This document shows, piece after piece, positions 1 through 6,170 of a stretch of DNA of 9,488 bases (within the stretch, counting starts at the first letter, position 1; the number at the start of each line of letters is the position of its first letter). Source of the stretch: an uncultured Clostridia bacterium (GTDB taxonomy: Bacteria; Bacillota; Clostridia; Oscillospirales; Ruminococcaceae); assembly GCA_947632425.1 (NCBI GenBank), contig CANRPG010000062.1, positions 1 to 9,488 of the forward strand, in the 5' to 3' direction. The position numbers and the translations under genes were made by a program. The notes below the pieces were generated by a model. That model saw only the letters and a program-made list of their open reading frames with translations. It was not told where the DNA came from and ran no database searches.

Positions 1-264
1 GCCCTTGAATACGCGGATATCTCTTTCAAGCTGCTGCGGCACGAAGCCTATAAAATCGCACACGCTGTCAAAGGTCATATCGCCGAGCGCGGCTTTCAGG
101 TTTTCTTCGTTATTGACATCAACGTTTATGACATTAACGCCCCTAGGCAGTTCGCCCGTTCTGCTGCCGCGGTTGAGAAGATAAAGCTCCTCTCCCCTAT
201 CTGCCAGCAGGTGCGTTATTGCCATGCTGATAGTACCCGTTCCGCCTATAAAAAGTATTTTCAT
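1..264 (-). CDS. NAD(P)-dependent epimerase/dehydratase-like protein (SDR superfamily), N-terminal part only
   Basis: The 88 codons in the window begin MKILFIGGTGTIS, a beta-strand followed by a glycine-rich GGTGTIS loop. This is the GxxGxxG dinucleotide-binding signature of extended short-chain dehydrogenases/epimerases. Further on, LYLLNRG fits the second strand with the basic residue often seen when NADP is bound, and INVDVNN followed by FDSVCDFIGF matches the usual order of Rossmann elements. The catalytic YxxxK and the substrate domain lie beyond the left edge, so the reaction cannot be named. The ATG at 264-262 is supported by a GAGGTG ribosome binding site at 271-276 that overlaps the stop codon of the upstream alcohol dehydrogenase. 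The gap between the genes is only 10 nt, which suggests translational coupling. Cytoplasmic; family call firm, substrate unknown. Confidence 0.85.
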   Translation of the reverse strand, partial: MKILFIGGTGTISMAITHLLADRGEELYLLNRGSRTGELPRGVNVINVDVNNEENLKAALGDMTFDSVCDFIGFVPQQLERDIRVFKG

Positions 265-274
265 ATGCGCCACC

Positions 275-1456
275 TCATATCTCTGCTTTTGCGGCGATGC
301 GGTAGATCTGAGTTATATCTTCTTCCGAAAGATTCACATAACCGCCTGTTCTGCCGCCGTTCAGACCCAGCTTTGAAACGAGCAGAGGTATATCCTCCTC
401 TTTTGCGCCAAGCTGCTGCAAATTTATCGGCATACCGATAGATGCAAGGAATTTTCTGAAACAGTGTATCCCCTGCCTTGCGGTCCTTTCTGGGTCTTCA
501 AAGTCCATTTCGCAGCCGAACACCCTCACAGCCATCTGCGCCATTCTCATAACGTTATGCGTGCAGACAAATTCCATCCAAGAGGGCATGATCACCGCAA
601 GACCTGCGCCGTGCGCAACATCATAAAGCCCCGAAAGTTCATGCTCGATATTGTGGCTGTTCCAGTCCTGACTTCTGCCCACGCCGACGATATCGTTGTG
701 CGCTACCATGCCTGCCCACATTATATTGGCTCTAGCCTCGTAGTTATGCGGATCTGCAATAACGCGCGGTGTTTCTTTAACCATGGTGAGCAGCACGGCT
801 TCACACAGTCTGTCGGTTATCTCGACTTCTTTGGTGTTGGTAAAATATCTTTCAAAGACGTGCGCCATTATGTCGGTAGCTCCGCAGGCTGTCTGGTATG
901 CAGGCAGAGTTTCTGTAAGCGCAGGGTCAAGTATAGAAAACCTTGAACGCAGCAGGTCTGAGCCACAGTCGCGCTTGAGTTTGCCCTCTTCTTTAGTGAT
1001 GACAGATGCGCCCGAGCCCTCGCTGCCTGCCGCCGCGATAGTGAGTATAACGCCTATAGGCAGAGCTTTTTCTACAGGCTTGCCCGTGCCGTAAAAATCC
1101 CAGAAGTCGCCGTCATAAGGCACGCCGAGCGCTATGGCTTTTGAGGAATCTATAACTGAACCGCCGCCGACGCTTAAAATGAAGTCAACGTTTTCTTTGC
1201 GGCAAAGCTCTATGCCCTCGTATACTTTAGTATCTTTAGGATTGGGTTGAACGCCGCCGAGCAGGACGTAACCTATCCCCTCTTTATCCAGCGATGCTTT
1301 TACCTTGTCAATAAGTCCCGAGCGCACAGCCGAGCCCGAACCGTAATGCACGAGCACCTTGCTGCCGCCGTACTTCTTGACATATCTGCCGCAGTCGTTT
1401 TCGGTATTTTTGCCGAAGATAAATTCAGTAGGGCTCAAAAAAGTAAAGTTATCCAT
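275..1456 (-). CDS. Iron-containing alcohol dehydrogenase (butanol dehydrogenase / YqhD-like)
   Basis: This 393-residue protein has the full length expected for family III, metal-dependent alcohol dehydrogenases, which interconvert aldehydes or ketones and alcohols using NAD(P)H in the cytoplasm. Visible hallmarks are GGVQPNP at 67-73, the dinucleotide-binding GGGS at 97-100 followed by VIDSSKAIA, and the C-terminal helical metal domain. Probable metal ligands are D195 and H199 (DIMAH), H268 and H282 (AHGAG). The last two are spaced as in well-studied family members such as FucO, with a further conserved histidine at H272. The overall pattern is closest to NADPH-dependent butanol dehydrogenases and YqhD, which fits a fermenting anaerobe, but substrate and cofactor are inferred. 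The ATG is preceded by AAGGCGG at 1464-1470, 7 nt away. The gene has its own predicted promoter and is followed 10 nt later by an SDR-type gene. Confidence 0.95.
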   Translation of the reverse strand: MDNFTFLSPTEFIFGKNTENDCGRYVKKYGGSKVLVHYGSGSAVRSGLIDKVKASLDKEGIGYVLLGGVQPNPKDTKVYEGIELCRKENVDFILSVGGGSVIDSSKAIALGVPYDGDFWDFYGTGKPVEKALPIGVILTIAAAGSEGSGASVITKEEGKLKRDCGSDLLRSRFSILDPALTETLPAYQTACGATDIMAHVFERYFTNTKEVEITDRLCEAVLLTMVKETPRVIADPHNYEARANIMWAGMVAHNDIVGVGRSQDWNSHNIEHELSGLYDVAHGAGLAVIMPSWMEFVCTHNVMRMAQMAVRVFGCEMDFEDPERTARQGIHCFRKFLASIGMPINLQQLGAKEEDIPLLVSKLGLNGGRTGGYVNLSEEDITQIYRIAAKAEI

Positions 1457-1486
1457 ATAAATTCCGCCTTTCTGTCAGTGATATAA

Positions 1487-1500
1487 ATATTGAACAATAT
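1487..1500. promoter_or_regulatory. Inverted repeat ATATTG-AA-CAATAT in the alcohol dehydrogenase leader
   Basis: Two perfect 6-bp arms are separated by 2 bp, within the predicted leader and 3 bp from the neighbouring palindrome at 1504-1513. It could be an operator half-site pair. As RNA the 2-nt loop is too tight for a good hairpin, so DNA binding is the likelier role if there is one. Confidence 0.25.
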
Positions 1501-1503
1501 AAT

Positions 1504-1513
1504 TTTGTACAAA
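1504..1513. promoter_or_regulatory. Perfect palindrome TTTGTACAAA just after the predicted transcription start
   Basis: This is a 10-bp perfect palindrome lying a few bases downstream of the predicted start site of the alcohol dehydrogenase transcript. A regulator bound here would block initiation or early elongation. In so AT-rich a region a 10-bp palindrome can arise by chance, so the operator role is only a suggestion. Confidence 0.25.
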
Positions 1514-1524
1514 TACTTTAGGAT

Positions 1525-1533
1525 ATTATAACA
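1525..1533 (-). promoter_or_regulatory. Extended -10 promoter element for the alcohol dehydrogenase gene
   Basis: On the minus strand these bases read TGTTATAAT, a perfect TATAAT with a TGn extension of the kind recognised by the housekeeping sigma factor. The hexamer 17 nt upstream (TATTAT) is a poor -35, which is tolerated by extended -10 promoters. Transcription would start near 1518, leaving a leader of about 60 nt before the ATG at 1456. Confidence 0.5.
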
Positions 1534-1598
1534 CTTACTTATGCGAAATAATATAAATTATATGTAATAAAATATAACAAAACTATCATGAGGCAAAG

Positions 1599-2648
1599 TT
1601 ATTTTTTGTACGTGGCTGACTTTTTATGTATCGGGTAAAGTATGAGCATGACCGCAATTGTTACTGCAAGCCAGATAAGTATATTTGCAAGCGGTGTCAG
1701 CAGGTTTACATGATACTTGCTGCCTTTGAGACCAACGCCGATGCAGTAGTTGTTGAGCTTGCTGTTTGTTGGCACTGTTACCACGGGTATGAGTATGAAT
1801 GCGGCAGATACTACAGTTGAAATAACGATGTTTTTCGCTATTACAGAGATAACACTCAGCGACAATGCCGCGCACACCGCCCACAGCGACTTTGACAGCG
1901 ATTGCAGTACAAAGAATTTGAGTATTGACATACTGTCATAAGCGCTGCCGTGGTCTATCATGGCACGCAGGGGTTTATCACAGTTTTCAAAGCCGTACTT
2001 TACGCCCATTACCGCAAAATCTACCGAGTATATAAGCAGCGCAAACAGCAGAGACGACATTATTATCACCGACAGTTTGGCGATATGCAGCTTTACTCTG
2101 CCGTTTTTGCTGACCATATTAAGCGTATGCACGCCGCTGGAATGTTCGCGGCAATACACGGGTATGCAGAATATGAAAAGCGCGAAAAGCAGGCAGAAAT
2201 CGAGCGAGAGCATTCTGCCGAAAGCGCGCCACTCAAGGTCGTAATACCACACGCGCTCGCTGCGGTCAAGTTCAAAATACTGCTCGTAGCGAGATTGTAT
2301 GACCGAAAACGCAGATATTTTTGAATCGGCTTCGTAATACTTTTTCATGTAGGCTTTGTAGTCGTCAAGCGAGATAACGCCCGAGCCATAGTCGTTCTCC
2401 ATTTGTAATTTCGCGTCAAGTATACCGCTAAGCCGCTCAGCTTCTTTAGGTACGAAAAGCTCTGCTTCGGTCTGCGACATCTGCGAAAGCGTGCTGATAT
2501 AATCTTTATAAATATCTATAGAAAAATCGGCGCTGACATTCAAAGACGAATATGTGATAACAGCTTTCACAATAAGTATTGCGACAAGTATAAGCCACTT
2601 GAAATTGCCGAATATTTTTTTGCACTCAAAGTATATAAGGCTAGTCAT
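1599..2648 (-). CDS. ABC-2 type transporter permease (second membrane subunit of the cassette)
   Basis: This 349-residue membrane protein has the layout of ABC-2 export permeases. A short cytoplasmic N-terminus with a basic patch (ECKKIFGNFK) is followed by TM1 at about 18-34. A long hydrophilic, probably extracytoplasmic segment runs to about 145. Further hydrophobic segments lie at about 147-165, 190-212, 252-270, 274-293 and 319-339. After TM2 the sequence CREHSSG...SKNGRVKLHIAK resembles the coupling region of ABC-2 proteins and is matched by CSENTYS...SKYGRKRLFVSK in the other permease of this cassette, so the two are paralogues. The ATG at 2648 lies inside the end of the ATPase gene (8-nt overlap), which implies coupled translation and a shared complex. 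A TTG seven codons upstream is in frame but less likely. Substrate unknown. Confidence 0.85.
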   Translation of the reverse strand: MTSLIYFECKKIFGNFKWLILVAILIVKAVITYSSLNVSADFSIDIYKDYISTLSQMSQTEAELFVPKEAERLSGILDAKLQMENDYGSGVISLDDYKAYMKKYYEADSKISAFSVIQSRYEQYFELDRSERVWYYDLEWRAFGRMLSLDFCLLFALFIFCIPVYCREHSSGVHTLNMVSKNGRVKLHIAKLSVIIMSSLLFALLIYSVDFAVMGVKYGFENCDKPLRAMIDHGSAYDSMSILKFFVLQSLSKSLWAVCAALSLSVISVIAKNIVISTVVSAAFILIPVVTVPTNSKLNNYCIGVGLKGSKYHVNLLTPLANILIWLAVTIAVMLILYPIHKKSATYKK

Positions 2649-3513
2649 TTTCGTTCGCCGCCTCGTCAAAGTAGTAGAGATAAACGTCTTCGAGATTGGG
2701 TGCGACCGTCACGGCGTTATCAAACGGCTTTTCATCGGAGACCATGCGTATCATCGCGCCGTCAGACTGCTTTGCTATGTTTGATATTTTGAAGCTGTCC
2801 TGCGCAACGACTTCATCGACGTTTTGCACCTTGGCTTCCCACACGCAGCCGTTTATGCTCTCTAAAAGTGAAGTAACATCGGTATTTTTAATGACCACGC
2901 CGTGCTGCAAGAGTATCACTTTATTCGCTATCGCCTCAACGTCCGAAACGATATGTGTTGCGAAGATCACAACACGGTTGAAGCTAACCTCGCTTATAAG
3001 GTTGCGGAAGCGTATCCTCTCTTTAGGGTCAAGACCTGCTGTAGGCTCATCGAGGACGAGGACTTTCGGGTCGTTGAGCAGCGCTATAGCAATGCCGAGT
3101 CTGCGCTTCATACCGCCCGAAAAGCCGCCGACTTTCTGCTTTACTGCATCAGTAAGGTTGACCGTTTCGAGAAGTTCTTTGATCTTCTGGTCTGCGTTTT
3201 TTACATCTTTGAGTTTGGCAAAGTATTTCAGAGTATCAAGCGCGGTGAACGAGCCGTACAGCCCGAAACTTTGCGGCATAAAGCCGTATATCGCTCTGAA
3301 CTCCTTGCCCATGGCGCGCGTGTCTTTGCCGTCGAACAGAATCTGACCGCTTGTTGGTGTGATGAGGTCTGACAGACAGTTCATCAGCGTTGACTTGCCT
3401 GCCCCGTTCGGACCCAGCAGCGCATACACGCCCTCTTTCATTGTTACGCTGAAGTTTTTCAGCGCCTCTTTCTTGCCGTAGCTTTTTGATACGTTTTGAA
3501 ATTTAAGTTCCAT
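2641..3513 (-). CDS. ABC transporter ATP-binding protein (ABC-2 exporter type)
   Basis: This is a 290-residue cytoplasmic ATPase with all motifs of a working ABC domain: Walker A GPNGAGKST at 34-42, Q-loop glutamine at 81, signature FSGGM at 131-135, Walker B LVLDE at 152-156 with the catalytic glutamate, D-loop GLDP at 160-163 and H-loop histidine at 187. GLYGSFTALDTL after the Q-loop is typical of exporters paired with ABC-2 permeases. Residues from about 215 form a C-terminal extension ending in LEDVYLYYF, common in this subfamily. The ribosome binding site GGAGGG at 3520-3525 is 6 nt from the ATG. It is the only ATPase in the window and its gene overlaps that of the downstream permease, so it probably energises that permease and perhaps the one encoded at 4826-6154 as well. 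Confidence 0.95.
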   Translation of the reverse strand: MELKFQNVSKSYGKKEALKNFSVTMKEGVYALLGPNGAGKSTLMNCLSDLITPTSGQILFDGKDTRAMGKEFRAIYGFMPQSFGLYGSFTALDTLKYFAKLKDVKNADQKIKELLETVNLTDAVKQKVGGFSGGMKRRLGIAIALLNDPKVLVLDEPTAGLDPKERIRFRNLISEVSFNRVVIFATHIVSDVEAIANKVILLQHGVVIKNTDVTSLLESINGCVWEAKVQNVDEVVAQDSFKISNIAKQSDGAMIRMVSDEKPFDNAVTVAPNLEDVYLYYFDEAANEND

Positions 3514-3586
3514 ATTTGACCCTCCATTTATTTTAATTTTTTGGTTTACTTTTTTGTGCGGATAAATGTACGTTTATTTGCCCTGT
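3514..3586 (-). other. Gap between lipoprotein and ATPase genes with a GTAC-centred inverted repeat
   Basis: This 73-nt gap is the longest inside the cassette. Apart from the ATPase ribosome binding site it holds an imperfect 16-bp inverted repeat at 3562-3577 (ATAAATGTACGTTTAT, one mismatched pair) followed, in the direction of transcription, by A-rich sequence. The RNA stem would be only about 5 A-U pairs, so it is not a credible intrinsic terminator. I see no convincing -35/-10 pair. Confidence 0.3.
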
Positions 3587-4798
3587 TTAGTTTTTCCACG
3601 TTTCTCCGTCAAAGCGTTTCACCCACAGGTCGCTGCCGTCAGTGCGCACAGAAGCTATTACTTTATAGGGTTTGCTTGCGTCATCGGGGTTTGTTTCTTC
3701 GCCTAAGAAGAACACTCTGTCTGAAAAGTCCGCCGCCACTATACAGTCAGCTTCGCTGAAGCCGTCATACACGGTCTTTCTTTCACCCGAATCAAGGTCA
3801 TAGCACCACATTATGTCGTTTTGTTCATCAGGCTGTGTGATGCGATATTCGTGGTAAAATATTTTATTATCTTTTATTACAAAATCACCATAACAGTTTT
3901 CAATAAGCTTTTCAGGATTTTTTAAGTCAAGGTCGGCAGAGTAAAGTGAGGGATCTTCGATATCGCTGATAGCGCAATAATACAAGGTATCGTTTTTTAC
4001 ACAAATACAGTACATATTGTCACCAAGTTTGGTTGTTTCGCCGCTTTCTATATCCGTTCTGAAAGCTTCGCACATTTCGTTGTGGAAGTATATACTGCCG
4101 TTATGTACGAACGGAGCAAGCAACATAGCTTCTGTTGGCAGGTCTATGGTCTTTACCGCTTTCATGGTGTTTCTGTCTATCTGCACGACATATGCATAAC
4201 CGAAGATGTACACATAATTATCATCTACTATGAAATAAAATATAGTGTACTTCTGGTCGGAACTATCCTTTAAAGCATCTTTTTCAAGTTTAGTGCAATA
4301 CTTGTTTTCATATATAACTTCTTCTTTGCCGCCTTTTATTGCGATCAGCTTATTTGAGTCGTTATACCATAGTTCATCACCAACGGCTGTATCGTTGCAT
4401 AAGACCCGATTATTTATACAGTCAGGGAAATCGTTCGGGTCATGCGTGCAGCCTGCAACATCACAAAGAGGTATTACCTCGCCGCTTTGCAGGTCTATCT
4501 TTATATATTCCGGAACTGCCGTAAGTGATAACACATAAATAAACTTGTCGCTAAGCGTGACATAGTTGCCTGTGCCGAGAAATAAGTTTCTGCCGCTGTG
4601 GCAGTTGTAATTCTCTATCTTGGTATCAAGAGGCTCTGCCTCCTGCTCGATCTTTTCCAAAAGCGCGCTGTCAACTATCTCGCCTTCTGAATTTTCTTCA
4701 AAGTAGGTTTGTCTGTCACTGTTTTGGCAGGCGGTGAGCATACTTGCCGACATCACTGCTGCGACTGCCAGAGTAAAATTTCTTGCTGTCTTCTTCAT
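3587..4798 (-). CDS. Cys-rich beta-propeller-like lipoprotein (paralogue of the gene at 6171-7364)
   Basis: This 403-residue predicted lipoprotein is anchored to the outer face of the membrane. It has a charged MKKTAR start, a hydrophobic stretch and the lipobox LTAC with lipidated C24. The mature part contains about seven repeats of a strand-turn-strand pattern (D/N-x2-hydrophobic-Y/F, then DLxSGE) near 84-112, 141-166, 192-220, 232-260, 269-300, 310-345 and 359-397, which suggests a seven-bladed propeller. N-terminal to and within the first repeats is a Cys/His set: C66-H67 and C112-x4-C117-x-H119-x7-C127. Similar C-x-C-T-H motifs occur in uncharacterised clostridial lipoproteins, as I recall. 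The gene lies between the two permeases, 27 nt after one, with an AGGAGG site at 4807-4812. It may act as an extracellular partner or sensor of the exporter. No enzyme motif is recognised. Confidence 0.8.
   Translation of the reverse strand: MKKTARNFTLAVAAVMSASMLTACQNSDRQTYFEENSEGEIVDSALLEKIEQEAEPLDTKIENYNCHSGRNLFLGTGNYVTLSDKFIYVLSLTAVPEYIKIDLQSGEVIPLCDVAGCTHDPNDFPDCINNRVLCNDTAVGDELWYNDSNKLIAIKGGKEEVIYENKYCTKLEKDALKDSSDQKYTIFYFIVDDNYVYIFGYAYVVQIDRNTMKAVKTIDLPTEAMLLAPFVHNGSIYFHNEMCEAFRTDIESGETTKLGDNMYCICVKNDTLYYCAISDIEDPSLYSADLDLKNPEKLIENCYGDFVIKDNKIFYHEYRITQPDEQNDIMWCYDLDSGERKTVYDGFSEADCIVAADFSDRVFFLGEETNPDDASKPYKVIASVRTDGSDLWVKRFDGETWKN
3683..3715. repeat. 33-nt stretch identical to 6267-6299 in the paralogous lipoprotein gene
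   Basis: Bases 3683-3715 and 6267-6299 are identical, in the same orientation and at the matching place near the 3' ends of the two propeller-like lipoprotein genes (encoding part of FFLGEETNPD). The copies lie 2584 bp apart and flank most of the permease gene at 4826-6154. This is a remnant of gene duplication and a possible site for recombination or gene conversion. Confidence 0.8.
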
Positions 4799-4825
4799 GT
4801 TTCTTTCCTCCTGAAATTCTATACC

Positions 4826-6154
4826 TTATGCGGCTGCGGCGGCTGCGGCTTTTGCCTTGGGGGCTTTTCTTCTGCGGGATATACCGATAACGTTGCCAAA
4901 CCTGAAATATGCAAACGTAAACAGCGCTATGCTGGCAATAACTGTAACGACCGCGCAGGTGGTCAGCCTTAAAAACGGAAAGTTCGCGACGTTTATATAG
5001 TCCAGCTTTTCAAAATATACATAAGGTCTTATAAAGCTGGTAGGCAAAAATGCGCGCAGCCTTTCAAACAAAGCGAACCTGTCGCTGTCAAATGTAGATG
5101 TATTTGTTTCAAATTCGTTGATAACGTAACCCGAAGAATACATATAAACGGCGAACATCGAGAACATCACAAGGCAGTCTATGATAAGCGAAATAAACAC
5201 CTTTCTTGAAAGCTGCGAGACCGCCGCTGCTATGCTTACCACAAATACAAGTGCCAGCGTTCTGAGCAAATCTGATATGAGCAAAAGACCGAAAAAGCTG
5301 ATGTTTGCTGTGCTGTTCTGAAAGCGCGGAAGTGTTTGCAGGGGCTCGAACATTAGTGTGTCGCCCATGATGTACCAAGCAATCATAACATCGATAAATG
5401 TAAGTATCAGCATGGTAAAAATGCATATGCTCACAAGCGCCGAAACCTTTGAAACGAACAGCCGCTTACGCCCGTATTTAGATGTAAAAACCATGCTCTC
5501 CATTGAATATGTGTTCTCTGAGCAGAATGTATCTGCGGCAATAATTATGAACACCATAAACAGCATGATGTAAAAGTATGTGTATCTTTCCATGGTAAAC
5601 CTGCCATACCACGCCGAAGCAGGCGAGCTATCGATAAGCGAGAAATTTTTTATGCTGTTGTATTTTTCAGCCGCCTTTGTGTTCAGCCTTACTGTGTATG
5701 CGCTCTGCGTGGGGTCGTTCACCATTTTTATCGCCTTTTCAACATTCTTCCTCATTGCCGCCTGATAATCATACAGCGTGTAATTCAGCGTATTGCACAC
5801 CGACAGAGTTGAGAAATAATCGTTCACGGCATTTGCGGTCACTTCGTCAAACTCATGCGGTTCATCATCGTCAAACTGAGCATTAAATTTATCCACAGCT
5901 TCGTTCATTATAGCTTCTTTCTCCGCAAGCACCTGTTGCATCCATGCGTTCAGAGGAACATCACCGGGGTAATTTGCCATAAGCTCATCGCACACGGTGT
6001 TGAATGTTTTTGCCTCTTCGTGTTCATGTTCTATATCACTTCCGGCGCGTATTATGTATGTACCTGTAACATACACGAAGTATGCAGCAAGAAGCAGCAT
6101 TGAGATAATGAACACCTTGCTCCTTAAAATTCTTTTCAGCTCTGAAATGTACAT
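4826..6154 (-). CDS. ABC-2 type transporter permease with Lys/Ala-rich C-terminal tail
   Basis: This 442-residue membrane protein has the ABC-2 permease plan: short basic N-terminus (ELKRILRSK), TM1 at about 14-35, a long hydrophilic extracytoplasmic domain at 36-188 rich in Asp/Glu, then hydrophobic segments near 189-210, 236-262, 287-312, 318-340 and 396-418. The stretch CSENTYS...SKYGRKRLFVSK at 211-236 aligns with the equivalent part of the permease at 1599-2648, so they are paralogues that could pair as unlike halves of one exporter. After the last membrane segment comes SRRRKAPKAK followed by seven alanines at the very end, an unusual cytoplasmic tail. The gene starts 16 nt after the upstream lipoprotein, with a GGGGG-containing ribosome binding site at 6162-6166. 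No ATPase gene is adjacent, so it must borrow the one at 2641-3513 or one elsewhere. Confidence 0.85.
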   Translation of the reverse strand: MYISELKRILRSKVFIISMLLLAAYFVYVTGTYIIRAGSDIEHEHEEAKTFNTVCDELMANYPGDVPLNAWMQQVLAEKEAIMNEAVDKFNAQFDDDEPHEFDEVTANAVNDYFSTLSVCNTLNYTLYDYQAAMRKNVEKAIKMVNDPTQSAYTVRLNTKAAEKYNSIKNFSLIDSSPASAWYGRFTMERYTYFYIMLFMVFIIIAADTFCSENTYSMESMVFTSKYGRKRLFVSKVSALVSICIFTMLILTFIDVMIAWYIMGDTLMFEPLQTLPRFQNSTANISFFGLLLISDLLRTLALVFVVSIAAAVSQLSRKVFISLIIDCLVMFSMFAVYMYSSGYVINEFETNTSTFDSDRFALFERLRAFLPTSFIRPYVYFEKLDYINVANFPFLRLTTCAVVTVIASIALFTFAYFRFGNVIGISRRRKAPKAKAAAAAAA

Positions 6155-6170
6155 CTTTCAACCCCCAGAT

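Larger units (their letters stand above)
1457..1598 (-). promoter_or_regulatory. AT-rich intergenic region and leader of the alcohol dehydrogenase gene
   Basis: These 142 nt separate the end of the ABC permease gene from the alcohol dehydrogenase start. The stretch is very AT-rich, unlike the genes on both sides. Read on the minus strand it holds an AT tract that could act as an UP element, an extended -10 promoter, two short palindromes in the predicted untranslated leader, and a ribosome binding site. I see no GC-rich hairpin with a U-run that would clearly stop transcription coming from the ABC cassette, so some read-through is possible. Confidence 0.55.

Noticed and set aside
464..946. 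Long open frame on the plus strand opposite the alcohol dehydrogenase gene
   Set aside because: It lies wholly inside a gene with clear family motifs on the other strand and encodes no recognisable protein; the other plus-strand frames are shadows for the same reason.
1487..1513. Rex (redox sensor) operator upstream of the alcohol dehydrogenase
   Set aside because: The expected TTGTTAA-N4-TTAACAA layout is absent; the palindromes have different cores and spacing.
1572..1601. Intrinsic terminator after the last permease
   Set aside because: Only short AT pairings (ATAAC/GTTAT with a few inner pairs) can be drawn and there is no GC-rich stem, so I do not call a terminator.
2649..2669. TTG start seven codons upstream for the ABC-2 permease at 1599
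   Set aside because: The extra residues MTRRRTK are uncommon before TM1 and the ATG at 2648 gives the typical overlap with the ATPase gene, so the ATG is preferred.
3562..3577. Terminator or internal promoter between lipoprotein and ATPase genes
   Set aside because: The inverted repeat would form only about five A-U pairs in RNA and no good -35/-10 pair is present, so the genes are treated as co-transcribed.
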